Positions 17,070 through 24,835 of a DNA stretch of 64,000 nt are shown piece by piece. The stretch's first letter is position 1, and each line of letters starts with the position of its first letter. Origin of the DNA: VGRF01 sp964460485 (GTDB lineage Bacteria; Myxococcota_A; UBA9160; UBA6930); the NCBI GenBank assembly GCA_964460485.1, contig CAYWRY010000002.1, forward strand, positions 1 to 64,000. Direction: 5' to 3'. The translations under genes were made by a program, and so were the position numbers. Below the pieces are notes generated by a model. The model was not told where the DNA came from and did no database searches. It was given only the letters and a program-made list of their open reading frames with translations.

Positions 17070-18053
17070 TCAGACGACCGCCGGCATCACCTCGCCCGCC
17101 AGCCGCTCGAGCGCGGCGTCGCGCTCGGCCTCGCTCGCGCCGGGCACTTCGGTGCGCGCGACGACGAGATCCATGCCGATGTGGGCGCGGTAGCGGGCGA
17201 GCTCGTCGCGCACGAAGGACGCGGTGCCCACGATCGCGCGCGCGGCGATCGGCTCGGCGGCGGCGCGCGCGAGCGCTGCGGGCGCGCGGCGCGCCGCGGC
17301 GAGCGCGTCGCCCTCGAGCGCGGCGAGCACGCGCGCGGCTTCGGCGTCGCTCGCGGCGGCATACGCGATGCGCATCACCGGAACGCGCGGCGTACCGGCA
17401 GGCGGCTCGCCTGCGCGCTGGGCCTCCCACAGCGCGTAGTTCTCCGCGAGCGCGTCGAGACTCTCCAGCGGCGACGCGAGATACGGCAGCGCGCGCCGCG
17501 CGGCCTGTTGCAAGCCCTTCTTGCCGAACGCGGCGACGACCAGCGGCGGGTGCGGGCGCTGCACGGGGGCGAGCGCGAGGCGCAGCGACTCGCCGGGCTT
17601 CGCGGCGAAGTGCGGGCCCGTGAGCGCGACCGGCTCGCCCGACCAGGCGGCGAGCATCGCGTCGAGGGATTCGTCGAAGCGGTCGCGCTTCACGCTCGTC
17701 TCGACGCCGAACGCCGCGAACACGCTCGCGCGGAAACCGCGGCCGAGGCCGATCAGCGCGCGGCCGCCGGAGAGCGCGTCGAGCGTCGCGATCTCGGCGG
17801 CGAGCCGCAGCGGATGGTGGAGCGGCAAGAGCAGCGAGGTGGTCGCGAGGCGCAGGCGCCGCGTGCGCACCGCGAACGCCGCGAGCGCGCCGAGCGGCGC
17901 AGGCGTCGCGCCCGGGTCGAAGTGGTGCTCGGGCAGCCACAGCGAGTGGAGCCCGAGCGCGTCGGCGCGCGCAGCGAGCGCGAAGGCGCGCTGCCAGCCG
18001 GGCTGCGTGCTGGGCGCGGCGAGCGAGAGGCCGAGCCGCAGCGCTCCAGTCAC
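17070..18053 (-). CDS. LLM-class flavin-dependent oxidoreductase (luciferase-like)
   Basis: 327 aa from GTG at 18053, overlapping the stop of the upstream small gene (GTGA). It is a TIM-barrel FMN/F420 monooxygenase-type enzyme. Family signs are LGLHSLWLPEHHF near the N-terminus, RLATTSLLLPLHHPLRLAAEIATLD, GRALIGLGRGF and PHPPLVVAAFGKKGL. The substrate cannot be inferred. It forms a two-gene operon with the unknown protein at 18050-18430. Confidence 0.85.
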   Translation of the reverse strand: MTGALRLGLSLAAPSTQPGWQRAFALAARADALGLHSLWLPEHHFDPGATPAPLGALAAFAVRTRRLRLATTSLLLPLHHPLRLAAEIATLDALSGGRALIGLGRGFRASVFAAFGVETSVKRDRFDESLDAMLAAWSGEPVALTGPHFAAKPGESLRLALAPVQRPHPPLVVAAFGKKGLQQAARRALPYLASPLESLDALAENYALWEAQRAGEPPAGTPRVPVMRIAYAAASDAEAARVLAALEGDALAAARRAPAALARAAAEPIAARAIVGTASFVRDELARYRAHIGMDLVVARTEVPGASEAERDAALERLAGEVMPAVV

Positions 18054-18430
18054 TCGCTCTCCGGCTTCTTCTTCTTGTTCTTCTCGTCCTCGACGAAACG
18101 GATGGTCGCGCTGACCTCGATCGTGCGGCCCTCGAGCAGCCGCTTCACCACCTCGACCGGATCCATCGCGGACAGCGCCTTGCCGAACTCGCGGGAGACG
18201 CGGTCGAGGAACTCGGCGCGCGTCTTCTCGCTCTGCGCGACGACGAACTCGATCATCTCCCGCGGCGCCGTGTCTCCGAGGGCGCGGCGCAGGGCCTCCT
18301 CGGTCATGAAGAAGCCCGTGAGCCCGAGGCTCATCCCGCGGCGGAGCAGATCCGGCAGGAAGCCCGAACTCTCGTCGGAGCCGCCTTCCTTGCGTCCGGG
18401 GGCCCGCTTGCGCGGCTCGTCGCTCGCCAT
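18050..18430 (-). CDS. hypothetical protein with lysine-rich tail
   Basis: 126 aa, ATG at 18430. I do not recognise the family. The first 20 residues are charged and probably disordered. Residues about 24-100 look helical (LPDLLRRGMSLGLTGFFMTEEALRRAL). The C-terminus is NKKKKPESE. The helical pattern with a basic tail resembles phasin-like or granule-associated proteins in style only. It is first in an operon with the LLM oxidoreductase and divergent from the CBS-domain gene 111 nt away. Confidence 0.65.
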   Translation of the reverse strand: MASDEPRKRAPGRKEGGSDESSGFLPDLLRRGMSLGLTGFFMTEEALRRALGDTAPREMIEFVVAQSEKTRAEFLDRVSREFGKALSAMDPVEVVKRLLEGRTIEVSATIRFVEDEKNKKKKPESE

Positions 18431-18541
18431 TGGGTTCCCAACCTACCACGGGTGTGCGGGGCGCTGCGCGCAGGGGCTCCGTCGGGCGCGCGCCCCGAAA
18501 ACGGCTTCCGGGGGGTCCCGCGTCCGTGATAGAACCGGGGC

Positions 18542-18955
18542 ATGGCGGACCGGGTTCAAGACATCATGGAGACGAAGCTCGTCACCATCTCTGTGAACGA
18601 GCGGCTCTCCACGGTCGACGACATCATGACGCTCGGCCGGGTGCGCCACATCCCGGTCGTGCAGGCGGGCCGCTTGGTCGGCGTGGTTTCCCACCGCGAC
18701 CTGCTGCGGGCCTCGCTCTCCGCGCTCTCGCAGCATCGCGACGCGGAGCGGCGCGCGTTCCTCAGTGTCGTGGAGATCGCGCGCGTGATGTCGACGCCGC
18801 CGATCGTCGTCGCGCCCGACGCCACGATCGAGCGGGCCGCGGCGATCATGGCGAGCAAGCGCATCGGCTGTCTGCCCGTGCTCGACCACGACGAGCTGGT
18901 CGGCATGGTCACGGAGACCGACATCCTGCGCTGGGTCGCTCGCGACGCGCGCTAG
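18542..18955 (+). CDS. tandem CBS-domain protein
   Basis: 137 aa, ATG at 18542. It is made almost entirely of two CBS motifs (about 8-60 and 78-133): IMETKLVTISVNERLS with GVVSHRDLLRAS, then VMSTPPIVVAPDATIE with GMVTETDILRWV. CBS pairs bind adenine nucleotides and act as energy sensors. There is no effector domain, so it must act on a partner. A universal stress protein gene follows 100 nt later, a common pairing. Confidence 0.9.
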   Translation: MADRVQDIMETKLVTISVNERLSTVDDIMTLGRVRHIPVVQAGRLVGVVSHRDLLRASLSALSQHRDAERRAFLSVVEIARVMSTPPIVVAPDATIERAAAIMASKRIGCLPVLDHDELVGMVTETDILRWVARDAR

Positions 18956-19055
18956 CGATCCGCGGCCGCGCTCGCGACGCTTTCGTTTCCGTTGACTCTA
19001 CCCGCGGGGCGCGCTTACAGTGGCCACCCGTTCGGTCGCGGGCCGCGGAGAGAAC

Positions 19056-19877
19056 ATGATCCAGTCGATCCTGATCGCGACGGACGGCTCCGAGGCCGCG
19101 CATGCGGCGGAGCGTTTCGGCGTCGCGCTCGGGGCGCGGCTTAAAGCGCGCGTGGCTGCCCTGTCGGTGATCGAGGAGTGCGTGGCGCTCGGCCTGCGCG
19201 CGGACGCCCTCGGCGTTCCGCCCGGGCCCGTGAGCGCCGCCGAGAGCTTCCTCAAGGCGCGCGCCGAAGCCGCGGTGAAGCGCGTCGCCGACGCTGCGCG
19301 CGCGAAGGACTGCGAGTGCACGGTCGAGGCGTCGCGCGGCATCGCCGACGACCGCATCGTCGAGCGCTTGCAAGGCGCGCAGCTGGCGGTGCTCGGGCGC
19401 GACGGCGAGCACGCTCAGGCGCGCACCGTGCTGATCGGCTCGACCGTGGACGGCGTGCTGCGCAAATCGGGCAAGAGCACGCTGGTCGTGCCGGTGGGCG
19501 CCGAGCTGGGCGGCCCGATCGTGCTCGCCTTCGACGGGTCGCCGGGGTCGCGCGTCGCAGCGCGCATCGCCGTCGACCTCGCCCAACGCTTCGGGCAGGG
19601 CATCCACGTATTCGTCGACTCGAAGGACAAGGGCCGCGCCGCGGCCCGCTTCGACGAGGTGCGCCGGCTGCTGGGCGGCGCGCAGGTGCCGGTGCGCGAG
19701 TCGAGCTCGACCCTCGGTCGACCGGACGTGAAGGTGGTCGACCTCGCGCGCTCGGCGCGCGCAGGCCTGATCGTGATGGGCGCGTTCGGGCGCAACCGCA
19801 TCAGCGAGTACTTCGTCGGCAGCAACGCTTCCGCCGTGGTGCGCACGTCGCCCGTCGCGGTGTTGCTGGCGCGATGA
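19056..19877 (+). CDS. tandem universal stress protein (UspA family)
   Basis: 273 aa. ATG at 19056 (MIQSILIATDGS) is preferred over an upstream GTG because GGAGAGAAC precedes it and the family starts this way. Two Usp folds are present. The first (1-155) begins ILIATDGSEAAHAAERF but has a degraded nucleotide loop (IGSTVDGVLRKSGKSTLVV). The second (160-273) begins IVLAFDGSPGSRVAARIA and keeps the ATP signature G-2x-G-9x-GS in GAFGRNRISEYFVGS. ATP binding is therefore expected in the second domain. Confidence 0.9.
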   Translation: MIQSILIATDGSEAAHAAERFGVALGARLKARVAALSVIEECVALGLRADALGVPPGPVSAAESFLKARAEAAVKRVADAARAKDCECTVEASRGIADDRIVERLQGAQLAVLGRDGEHAQARTVLIGSTVDGVLRKSGKSTLVVPVGAELGGPIVLAFDGSPGSRVAARIAVDLAQRFGQGIHVFVDSKDKGRAAARFDEVRRLLGGAQVPVRESSSTLGRPDVKVVDLARSARAGLIVMGAFGRNRISEYFVGSNASAVVRTSPVAVLLAR

Positions 19878-19884
19878 AGCCGAC

Positions 19885-20919
19885 GTGGAGCTGACGCTCG
19901 CGGAGCTCGCGGCGCGGCTCGGAGGTCGCGAGGTCGAGGGCGACGCCAGCGTGCGCCTGTGCGGCGTGGCAGCGCTCGCGGAGGGAGGCGCGCGCGACCT
20001 CGGCTTCGTGCGCAGTGCGGCGCTCGCGGCGGAGCTGGCGGGCTCGCGCGTCGGCGCGGTGATCGCGCCGCCCGGCGTCGACGCGCGGGGCAAGCCCGCA
20101 TTGCGCTCGCCGGCGCCGAGCCTCGACTTCGCGCGCGCCGCGGCGCTGCTGACGCCGCGCCCCCGCCCCGAGCCGGGCGTCCACCCGCGCGCCTGCGTCG
20201 ACGCGAGCGCGAGGGTCGACGCGAGCGCCTTCATCGGGCCGCTCGCGAGCGTCGGCCCGGGCGCGCGCGTCGGCGCGCGCACGCTCGTCCACGCGAGCGC
20301 AGTGCTCGGCGATCGCGCCGTGGTTGGCGACGACTGCGAGATCCATCCCGGCGCGATCGTGGGCGCGGGCTGCGTGATCGGCAGCCGCGTGATCCTCCAG
20401 CCCGGCTGCGTGATCGGCGGCGACGGCTTCGGCTACGAGCTGGACGAGCGCGGCGCATTCGAGAAAGTCCCACAGCTCGGCAACGTGGTGCTCGAGGACG
20501 ACGTCGAGGTGGGGGCGAACGCGACCATCGACCGCGCGCGCCTCGGCACGACGCGCATCGGACGCGGCACGAAGATCGACAACCTCGTGCAGGTGGGGCA
20601 CAACGTGGAGATCGGCGCGCACTCGGCCCTGGTCGCGCAGACCGGCATCGCCGGCAGCACGCGGCTCGGCGAGCGCGTCTTCTTCATGGCGCAGTCCGGC
20701 GCTGCGGGGCACCTCGAGATCGGCAGCGGCAGCTTCGTCGGCGCGCGCGGCGGCGTGATCGAGGACCTGCCGAGCGGCAGCCGGGTGTACGGCTTCCCTG
20801 CGCTCGCCGAGCGGGCGTGGCACCGCGCGAACGCCTGGTTCGCGCGCCTGCCGGAGCTCGCGCGCCGCGTGCGCGTCCTCGAAAAGCGCTCCGGCTCGCG
20901 CCGCGGCGACGGCGAGTGA
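19885..20919 (+). CDS. lpxD: UDP-3-O-acylglucosamine N-acyltransferase
   Basis: 344 aa from GTG at 19885, 7 nt after the Usp stop. LpxD adds the N-linked acyl chain from acyl-ACP in lipid A synthesis, which shows an LPS-bearing outer membrane. The N-terminal uridine-binding domain is followed by a left-handed beta-helix of hexapeptide repeats (about 100-300), including IGSRVILQPGCVIGGDGFGYE and NLVQVGHNVEIG with the catalytic His. Other lpx genes are absent here, but rnhB follows, as it does in many lpx clusters. Confidence 0.94.
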   Translation: MELTLAELAARLGGREVEGDASVRLCGVAALAEGGARDLGFVRSAALAAELAGSRVGAVIAPPGVDARGKPALRSPAPSLDFARAAALLTPRPRPEPGVHPRACVDASARVDASAFIGPLASVGPGARVGARTLVHASAVLGDRAVVGDDCEIHPGAIVGAGCVIGSRVILQPGCVIGGDGFGYELDERGAFEKVPQLGNVVLEDDVEVGANATIDRARLGTTRIGRGTKIDNLVQVGHNVEIGAHSALVAQTGIAGSTRLGERVFFMAQSGAAGHLEIGSGSFVGARGGVIEDLPSGSRVYGFPALAERAWHRANAWFARLPELARRVRVLEKRSGSRRGDGE

Positions 20920-21707
20920 GCGCGCCCGCGCCCGAGTCGCTCGCGGCGCTGCGCGCGCGCGCGGCAGCGCTCGACTCCGCCGCCGCGCTGCGCGGGCTCG
21001 CGTCGCGCCTCGCGCGCGACCAGCGCGCGGGCGCGCGTGCGCTGGCGGAGCGCTGCGCCGAGCGCGTGGCGGAGATCGCCGCCGAGCGCGCGCGCCTCGC
21101 GCGGCTGTTCGCGCGCCGCGCGCGCCTCGCGCGCAGCGGCGTGCAGCTGATCGCCGGCGTCGACGAGGTGGGCGTGGGTCCGCTCGCGGGCCCCGTGGTC
21201 GCCTGCGCCGTGGTGTTCGCCGAACGCCCGTGGCTGCCCGGTCTCGCCGACTCGAAACAGCTCACGCCCGCCCAGCGCGAGCGCCTCGACGCGGAGATCC
21301 GCGGGCAGGCGCGCGCGATCGGCGTCGCCGAGGTTTGGCCCGAGGAGATCGACCGCCTGAACGTCTATCGCGCCGGCCTCGAAGCGATGCGCCGCGCGGT
21401 TCTCGCGCTCGGCCTCGCGCCCGATCACCTGCTCGTGGACGCGCGCACCGTGCCCGGCCTCTCCGTCGCGCAGACGGCGATCGTGGGCGGCGACCGCCGC
21501 GACGGCTCGATCGCCGCCGCCTCGATCGTCGCGAAAGTGCATCGCGACGCGCTGATGGATCGCCTCGACGCGGCGCATCCCGGCTACGGCTTCGCGCGCC
21601 ACAAGGGCTATTGCACCGCCGCGCATCTCGCGGCGCTGCGCCGGCTCGGTCCTACGCCGCTGCACCGGCGCAGCTTCGCGCCGGTGGCGGAGGCGTGGCG
21701 CTCGTGA
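20916..21707 (+). CDS. rnhB: ribonuclease HII with N-terminal helical extension and altered GRG motif
   Basis: 263 aa from GTG at 20916 (GTGA overlap with lpxD). It cuts RNA in RNA-DNA hybrids and at single ribonucleotides. The catalytic DE pair is D83-E84, followed by LLVDAR and GDRRDGSIAAASIVAKVHRD. About 70 Arg/Ala-rich helical residues precede the catalytic domain, more than usual. The family GRG motif, whose Arg helps recognise the ribose, reads G-V-G here (V87). The neighbouring Ala is also Val (DEVGVGPLAGP). It may be active with altered specificity. Confidence 0.88.
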   Translation: MSAPAPESLAALRARAAALDSAAALRGLASRLARDQRAGARALAERCAERVAEIAAERARLARLFARRARLARSGVQLIAGVDEVGVGPLAGPVVACAVVFAERPWLPGLADSKQLTPAQRERLDAEIRGQARAIGVAEVWPEEIDRLNVYRAGLEAMRRAVLALGLAPDHLLVDARTVPGLSVAQTAIVGGDRRDGSIAAASIVAKVHRDALMDRLDAAHPGYGFARHKGYCTAAHLAALRRLGPTPLHRRSFAPVAEAWRS

Positions 21708-21735
21708 GCACTTCCGCGCGCACCGGCGGCGGGCG

Positions 21736-22716
21736 ATGCGGCTAGCTGCCAGCCCCGACGACTTCGTCGTCGACGAGATCCCACTGTTCGCGCCGAGCGG
21801 CGAGGGGGCGCACACCTTCGTGCGCATCGAGAAGCGCGGCCGCACGACCGAGGAGGTCGCGCGCCTGCTGGCGCGCCTCGCGGGCGTGCCCCACGCCGAG
21901 GTCGGCTACGCCGGGCGCAAGGACAAGCAGGCGCGCACGACGCAGTGGTTCTCCGTGCCCGGGCTCGATCCCCAGGCGGCGCTCGCGTTCGAGGCCGAGG
22001 GCGTGCGCGCGCTGGAGGCGGCGCGGCACGCCCAGCGCCTGCGCACGGCGCAGCTTCGCGGCAACCGCTTCGCGCTGGTGGTGCGCGAGTTGGAGCCGCG
22101 GCAGGTGGCGGGCGCCGAAGCGGCGGCGGCGCGCGTGCGGAGCGTCGGGCTCCCCAACAAGTTCGGGGCGCAGCGCTTCGGCAGGGAGGGCGACAATGCC
22201 GAGCGCGCGCGCGCGCTGCTGGCCGGCGCGGACCCGGGTCGCGACCGCCGGGCCGCGCGCTTCCTGCTCTCGGCGCTCCAGGCGGAGGTCTTCAACGCGT
22301 TTCTGGCTGCGCGGCCGCTGCCGCTGGACGCGCTCGAGGTCGGCGAGGTCGCGACGATCCACGCATCGGGCGGATCGTTCGTCGTGGAGGATCTCGCGCG
22401 CGAGGCGCCCCGCGCCGCCGCGTTCGAAATCAGCGCCAGCGGCCCGCTGTTCGGCACGAAGCTGCTGGCTCCGCGCGGGGCGCCTGCCGAGCGCGAGGCC
22501 GCGGCGCTGCGCGCGGCGGGCATCCCCGAACGCATCGTGCCGCCACGAGGCATTCGGCTGCGCGGGGCGCGCCGGCCGGTGCGCGTGCCGGTGCCCGACC
22601 TCGCCGTCGAGTCGCTCGCGCACGACGCGCTGCGGCTGCGTTTCACGCTGCCGCCGGGCAGCTACGCGACGGTGCTGGCCGACGCCCTCTTTACGGGGGC
22701 CGAGGGCCGGGCGTAA
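21736..22716 (+). CDS. truD: tRNA pseudouridine(13) synthase TruD
   Basis: 326 aa, ATG at 21736. TruD makes pseudouridine at position 13 of tRNA-Glu. The catalytic Asp is in GYAGRKDKQARTTQWFSV. Other family motifs are RGNRFALVVRE, PNKFGAQRFGREGDNAERA and LPPGSYATVLADAL at the C-terminus. It is slightly shorter than E. coli TruD (349 aa). It starts 28 nt after rnhB and is probably in the same transcript. Confidence 0.93.
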   Translation: MRLAASPDDFVVDEIPLFAPSGEGAHTFVRIEKRGRTTEEVARLLARLAGVPHAEVGYAGRKDKQARTTQWFSVPGLDPQAALAFEAEGVRALEAARHAQRLRTAQLRGNRFALVVRELEPRQVAGAEAAAARVRSVGLPNKFGAQRFGREGDNAERARALLAGADPGRDRRAARFLLSALQAEVFNAFLAARPLPLDALEVGEVATIHASGGSFVVEDLAREAPRAAAFEISASGPLFGTKLLAPRGAPAEREAAALRAAGIPERIVPPRGIRLRGARRPVRVPVPDLAVESLAHDALRLRFTLPPGSYATVLADALFTGAEGRA

Positions 22717-22775
22717 GGTTTCGCCCTTCCCGCGCGTGTTCCCCGAGTGTGGTGCGCCCCGAGAGGAGTCCCGCG

Positions 22776-23729
22776 ATGCGCATTGCTGCCAACATCACCG
22801 AGTTGATCGGCCGCACGCCGCTCGTCCGCCTGAACAAGGTGACTGCTGGCGTGCCCGCGCAGATCGTCGCCAAGCTCGAGAGCCAGAATCCCGCCGACAG
22901 CGTGAAAGACCGCATCGGCCTCGCGATGATCGAGGCGGCGGAGCGCGACGGGCTGATCGAGCCGGGCAAGACGACGATCATCGAGCCCACCAGCGGCAAC
23001 ACCGGCATCGCGCTCGCTTTCGTGTCCGCGGTCAAGGGCTACGCCTGCGTGCTCACGATGCCGGAGAGCTTCAGCCTCGAGCGCCGCATCACGCTGCGCG
23101 CGTTCGGCGCAAAGCTCGTGCTCACGGATCCCGCCAAGGGCATGCGCGGCGCGATCGACAAGGCGAACGAGATCGCCGCGCGCATCCCGAACAGCTTCAT
23201 CCCCCAGCAGTTCATGAACCCGGCGAATCCGGAGGTCCACCGCCGCACGACGGCCGAAGAGATCTGGGCCGACACCGAAGGGACGGTGGACGCGCTGGTC
23301 GCCGGCGTCGGCACCGGCGGGACGATCACGGGCGTCGCGCAGGTAGTGAAGCCGCGACGGCCGGGCTTCCAGGCGATCGCCGTCGAGCCGACCGACAGCC
23401 CCGTCCTCTCGGGCGGAGCACCCGGTCGGCACAAGATTCAGGGCATCGGCCCGGGCTTCAAGCCAGACGTGCTCGACATGGCGTTCGTCGACCAGGTGAT
23501 CCAGGTGACGAGCGACGAGTCCTTCGACATGGCACGCCGCCTCGCGCGCGAGGAGGGGATCTTCTGCGGCATCTCGTCGGGCGCCAACGTGTCCGCCGCG
23601 ATTAGGTACGCGAAGCAGCCCGGAAACCAGGGCAAGCTGATCGTCGCGATCATCCCGAGCTTCGGCGAGCGCTACTTGAACACCGACCTGATGGCGCCTT
23701 ACCGCTACGAGGGCAGCGACGAGGTCTGA
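22776..23729 (+). CDS. cysK: cysteine synthase A (O-acetylserine sulfhydrylase)
   Basis: 317 aa, ATG at 22776 with GAGAGGAG upstream; the frame is open well upstream but overlaps truD. This PLP enzyme makes cysteine from O-acetylserine and sulfide. PLP Lys44 is in SVKDRIG, and the substrate loop is EPTSGNTGIALAF. VGTGGTITGVAQ binds the PLP phosphate. The C-terminus shows IQGIGPGFKP and IFCGISSGAN. It is the standard CysK length. No cysE is nearby. Confidence 0.95.
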   Translation: MRIAANITELIGRTPLVRLNKVTAGVPAQIVAKLESQNPADSVKDRIGLAMIEAAERDGLIEPGKTTIIEPTSGNTGIALAFVSAVKGYACVLTMPESFSLERRITLRAFGAKLVLTDPAKGMRGAIDKANEIAARIPNSFIPQQFMNPANPEVHRRTTAEEIWADTEGTVDALVAGVGTGGTITGVAQVVKPRRPGFQAIAVEPTDSPVLSGGAPGRHKIQGIGPGFKPDVLDMAFVDQVIQVTSDESFDMARRLAREEGIFCGISSGANVSAAIRYAKQPGNQGKLIVAIIPSFGERYLNTDLMAPYRYEGSDEV

Positions 23730-23780
23730 GCCCGAGCGGAGCGCGCAGCAGCGCGGCGAAGTCGCGCCCTGCGCGGGCGG

Positions 23781-23796
23781 CGAGCGGAGTCGAACG
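23781..23796 (+). repeat. single copy of the dispersed CGAGCGGAGTCGAACG core
   Basis: This 16-mer is the exact reverse complement of the core of the rodA-trxA tandem repeat (9891-9906 and 9936-9951). It ends 3 nt before the predicted GTG of the TetR gene. A looser copy lies at 37951-37967. All sit between genes. Confidence 0.6.
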
Positions 23797-23799
23797 ACA

Positions 23800-24462
23800 G
23801 TGGCCGAGTCTCGAAATGGCGCAGCGAGCGACGGCATCGGCCCCACGGCGGATCGCAAGGCACAGCAGCGCCAGAAGATCCTCGACGCCGCGCGCCAGGT
23901 GTTCTTCCGCGACGGCTTCGTGGCGGCGAACCTCGACGAGGTCGCCGCGATCGCGGGCGTCGCGAAGGGCACGCTCTATCGCTACTTCGCGAACAAGGCC
24001 GACCTCTACGTCGCGCTGCTTTCCGACAACGGCGACAAGTTCGTCGCGAAGATGCGCGACGCCGCGAGCATGCCCGGCGGCGCAGGCGACCGGATCCGAG
24101 CCGTGGGGCGCTTTTATTACGGCCATTGGGCGCGGAACCGCGATTACTTCCAGATCTTCTGGGCGCTCGACAACCAGGGGCTGATCGGCGTCCTGCCGCC
24201 CGCGCTCGTCGGCGAGGTGACGGCGCTCTGGGAGAGCTGCCTGCGCATCCTCGCCGACGTGATCGAGGACGGCGTGAAGGCGCGCGAGTTCGCGCCCTGC
24301 GACTCCTGGGAAGTCGCGAACCTGCTCTGGACCGTGGCGAACGGTCTGATCCAGACCGAGCACGTGATGCCGCGCAAGGAGCTGCGCCACAAGCCGCTCG
24401 ACGTGATGTTCGAGGATTCGCTCGAGCTCTTTTTGCGGGGGCTCTCGCGCGCGAAGGCGTGA
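23800..24462 (+). CDS. TetR/AcrR-family transcriptional regulator
   Basis: 220 aa from GTG at 23800. The N-terminal DNA-binding domain (about 22-70) is typical: QKILDAARQVFFRDGF, the helix-turn-helix LDEVAAIAGVAKGTLYRYF, then NKADLYVALL. The C-terminal ligand domain is helical and aromatic-rich (FYYGHWARNRDYFQIFWALD). Neither ligand nor target is evident; it stands alone between cysK and polA. The first 18 residues are low-complexity, so a later start is possible. Confidence 0.87.
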   Translation: MAESRNGAASDGIGPTADRKAQQRQKILDAARQVFFRDGFVAANLDEVAAIAGVAKGTLYRYFANKADLYVALLSDNGDKFVAKMRDAASMPGGAGDRIRAVGRFYYGHWARNRDYFQIFWALDNQGLIGVLPPALVGEVTALWESCLRILADVIEDGVKAREFAPCDSWEVANLLWTVANGLIQTEHVMPRKELRHKPLDVMFEDSLELFLRGLSRAKA

Positions 24463-24835
24463 GAGAAGACGCTTGTTCGGGAGTCCGCGCGCGGCGGCGG
24501 GCCGGGGGCTGCTGCGCCGACTGGCTCGCTCGGCCCGCCTCCAGGATCTGCTTGGCGGGCGCCTGGCCACGATGCGTCGTCGCTCGGGCGTGAATTCTCG
24601 CGGGGCCTCGCTGCGCTCGATGTCGGCTCCGCAGCCCCCGGCCCGCCGCCGCGCGCTCGCCGTTGTGCCGAGCGACTGCGGGGTGGGACGGCGACGGCTT
24701 GGCGGCATCGAGCCGCCAAGCCGTCGTTACGGGGCGCGGTGGCTCGGTCGTGCCTTCGAGCACGGGTCGTTCGCGCGTTCTCGAGATGCGCATGCGATGC
24801 CGCGAACGCGCGCGCGAGGCGGCTACCGTGCGTTC
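24463..24835. other. gap before polA with a perfect 14-bp hairpin
   Basis: There are 373 bases without a supported gene. Bases 24693-24706 pair perfectly with 24712-24725 around a 5-nt loop (ATCGA). No T-run follows, so it is not a classical intrinsic terminator, although it could end the tetR transcript or block decay. The frame of polA is open through most of this gap, but its translation there is not protein-like. Confidence 0.6.
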
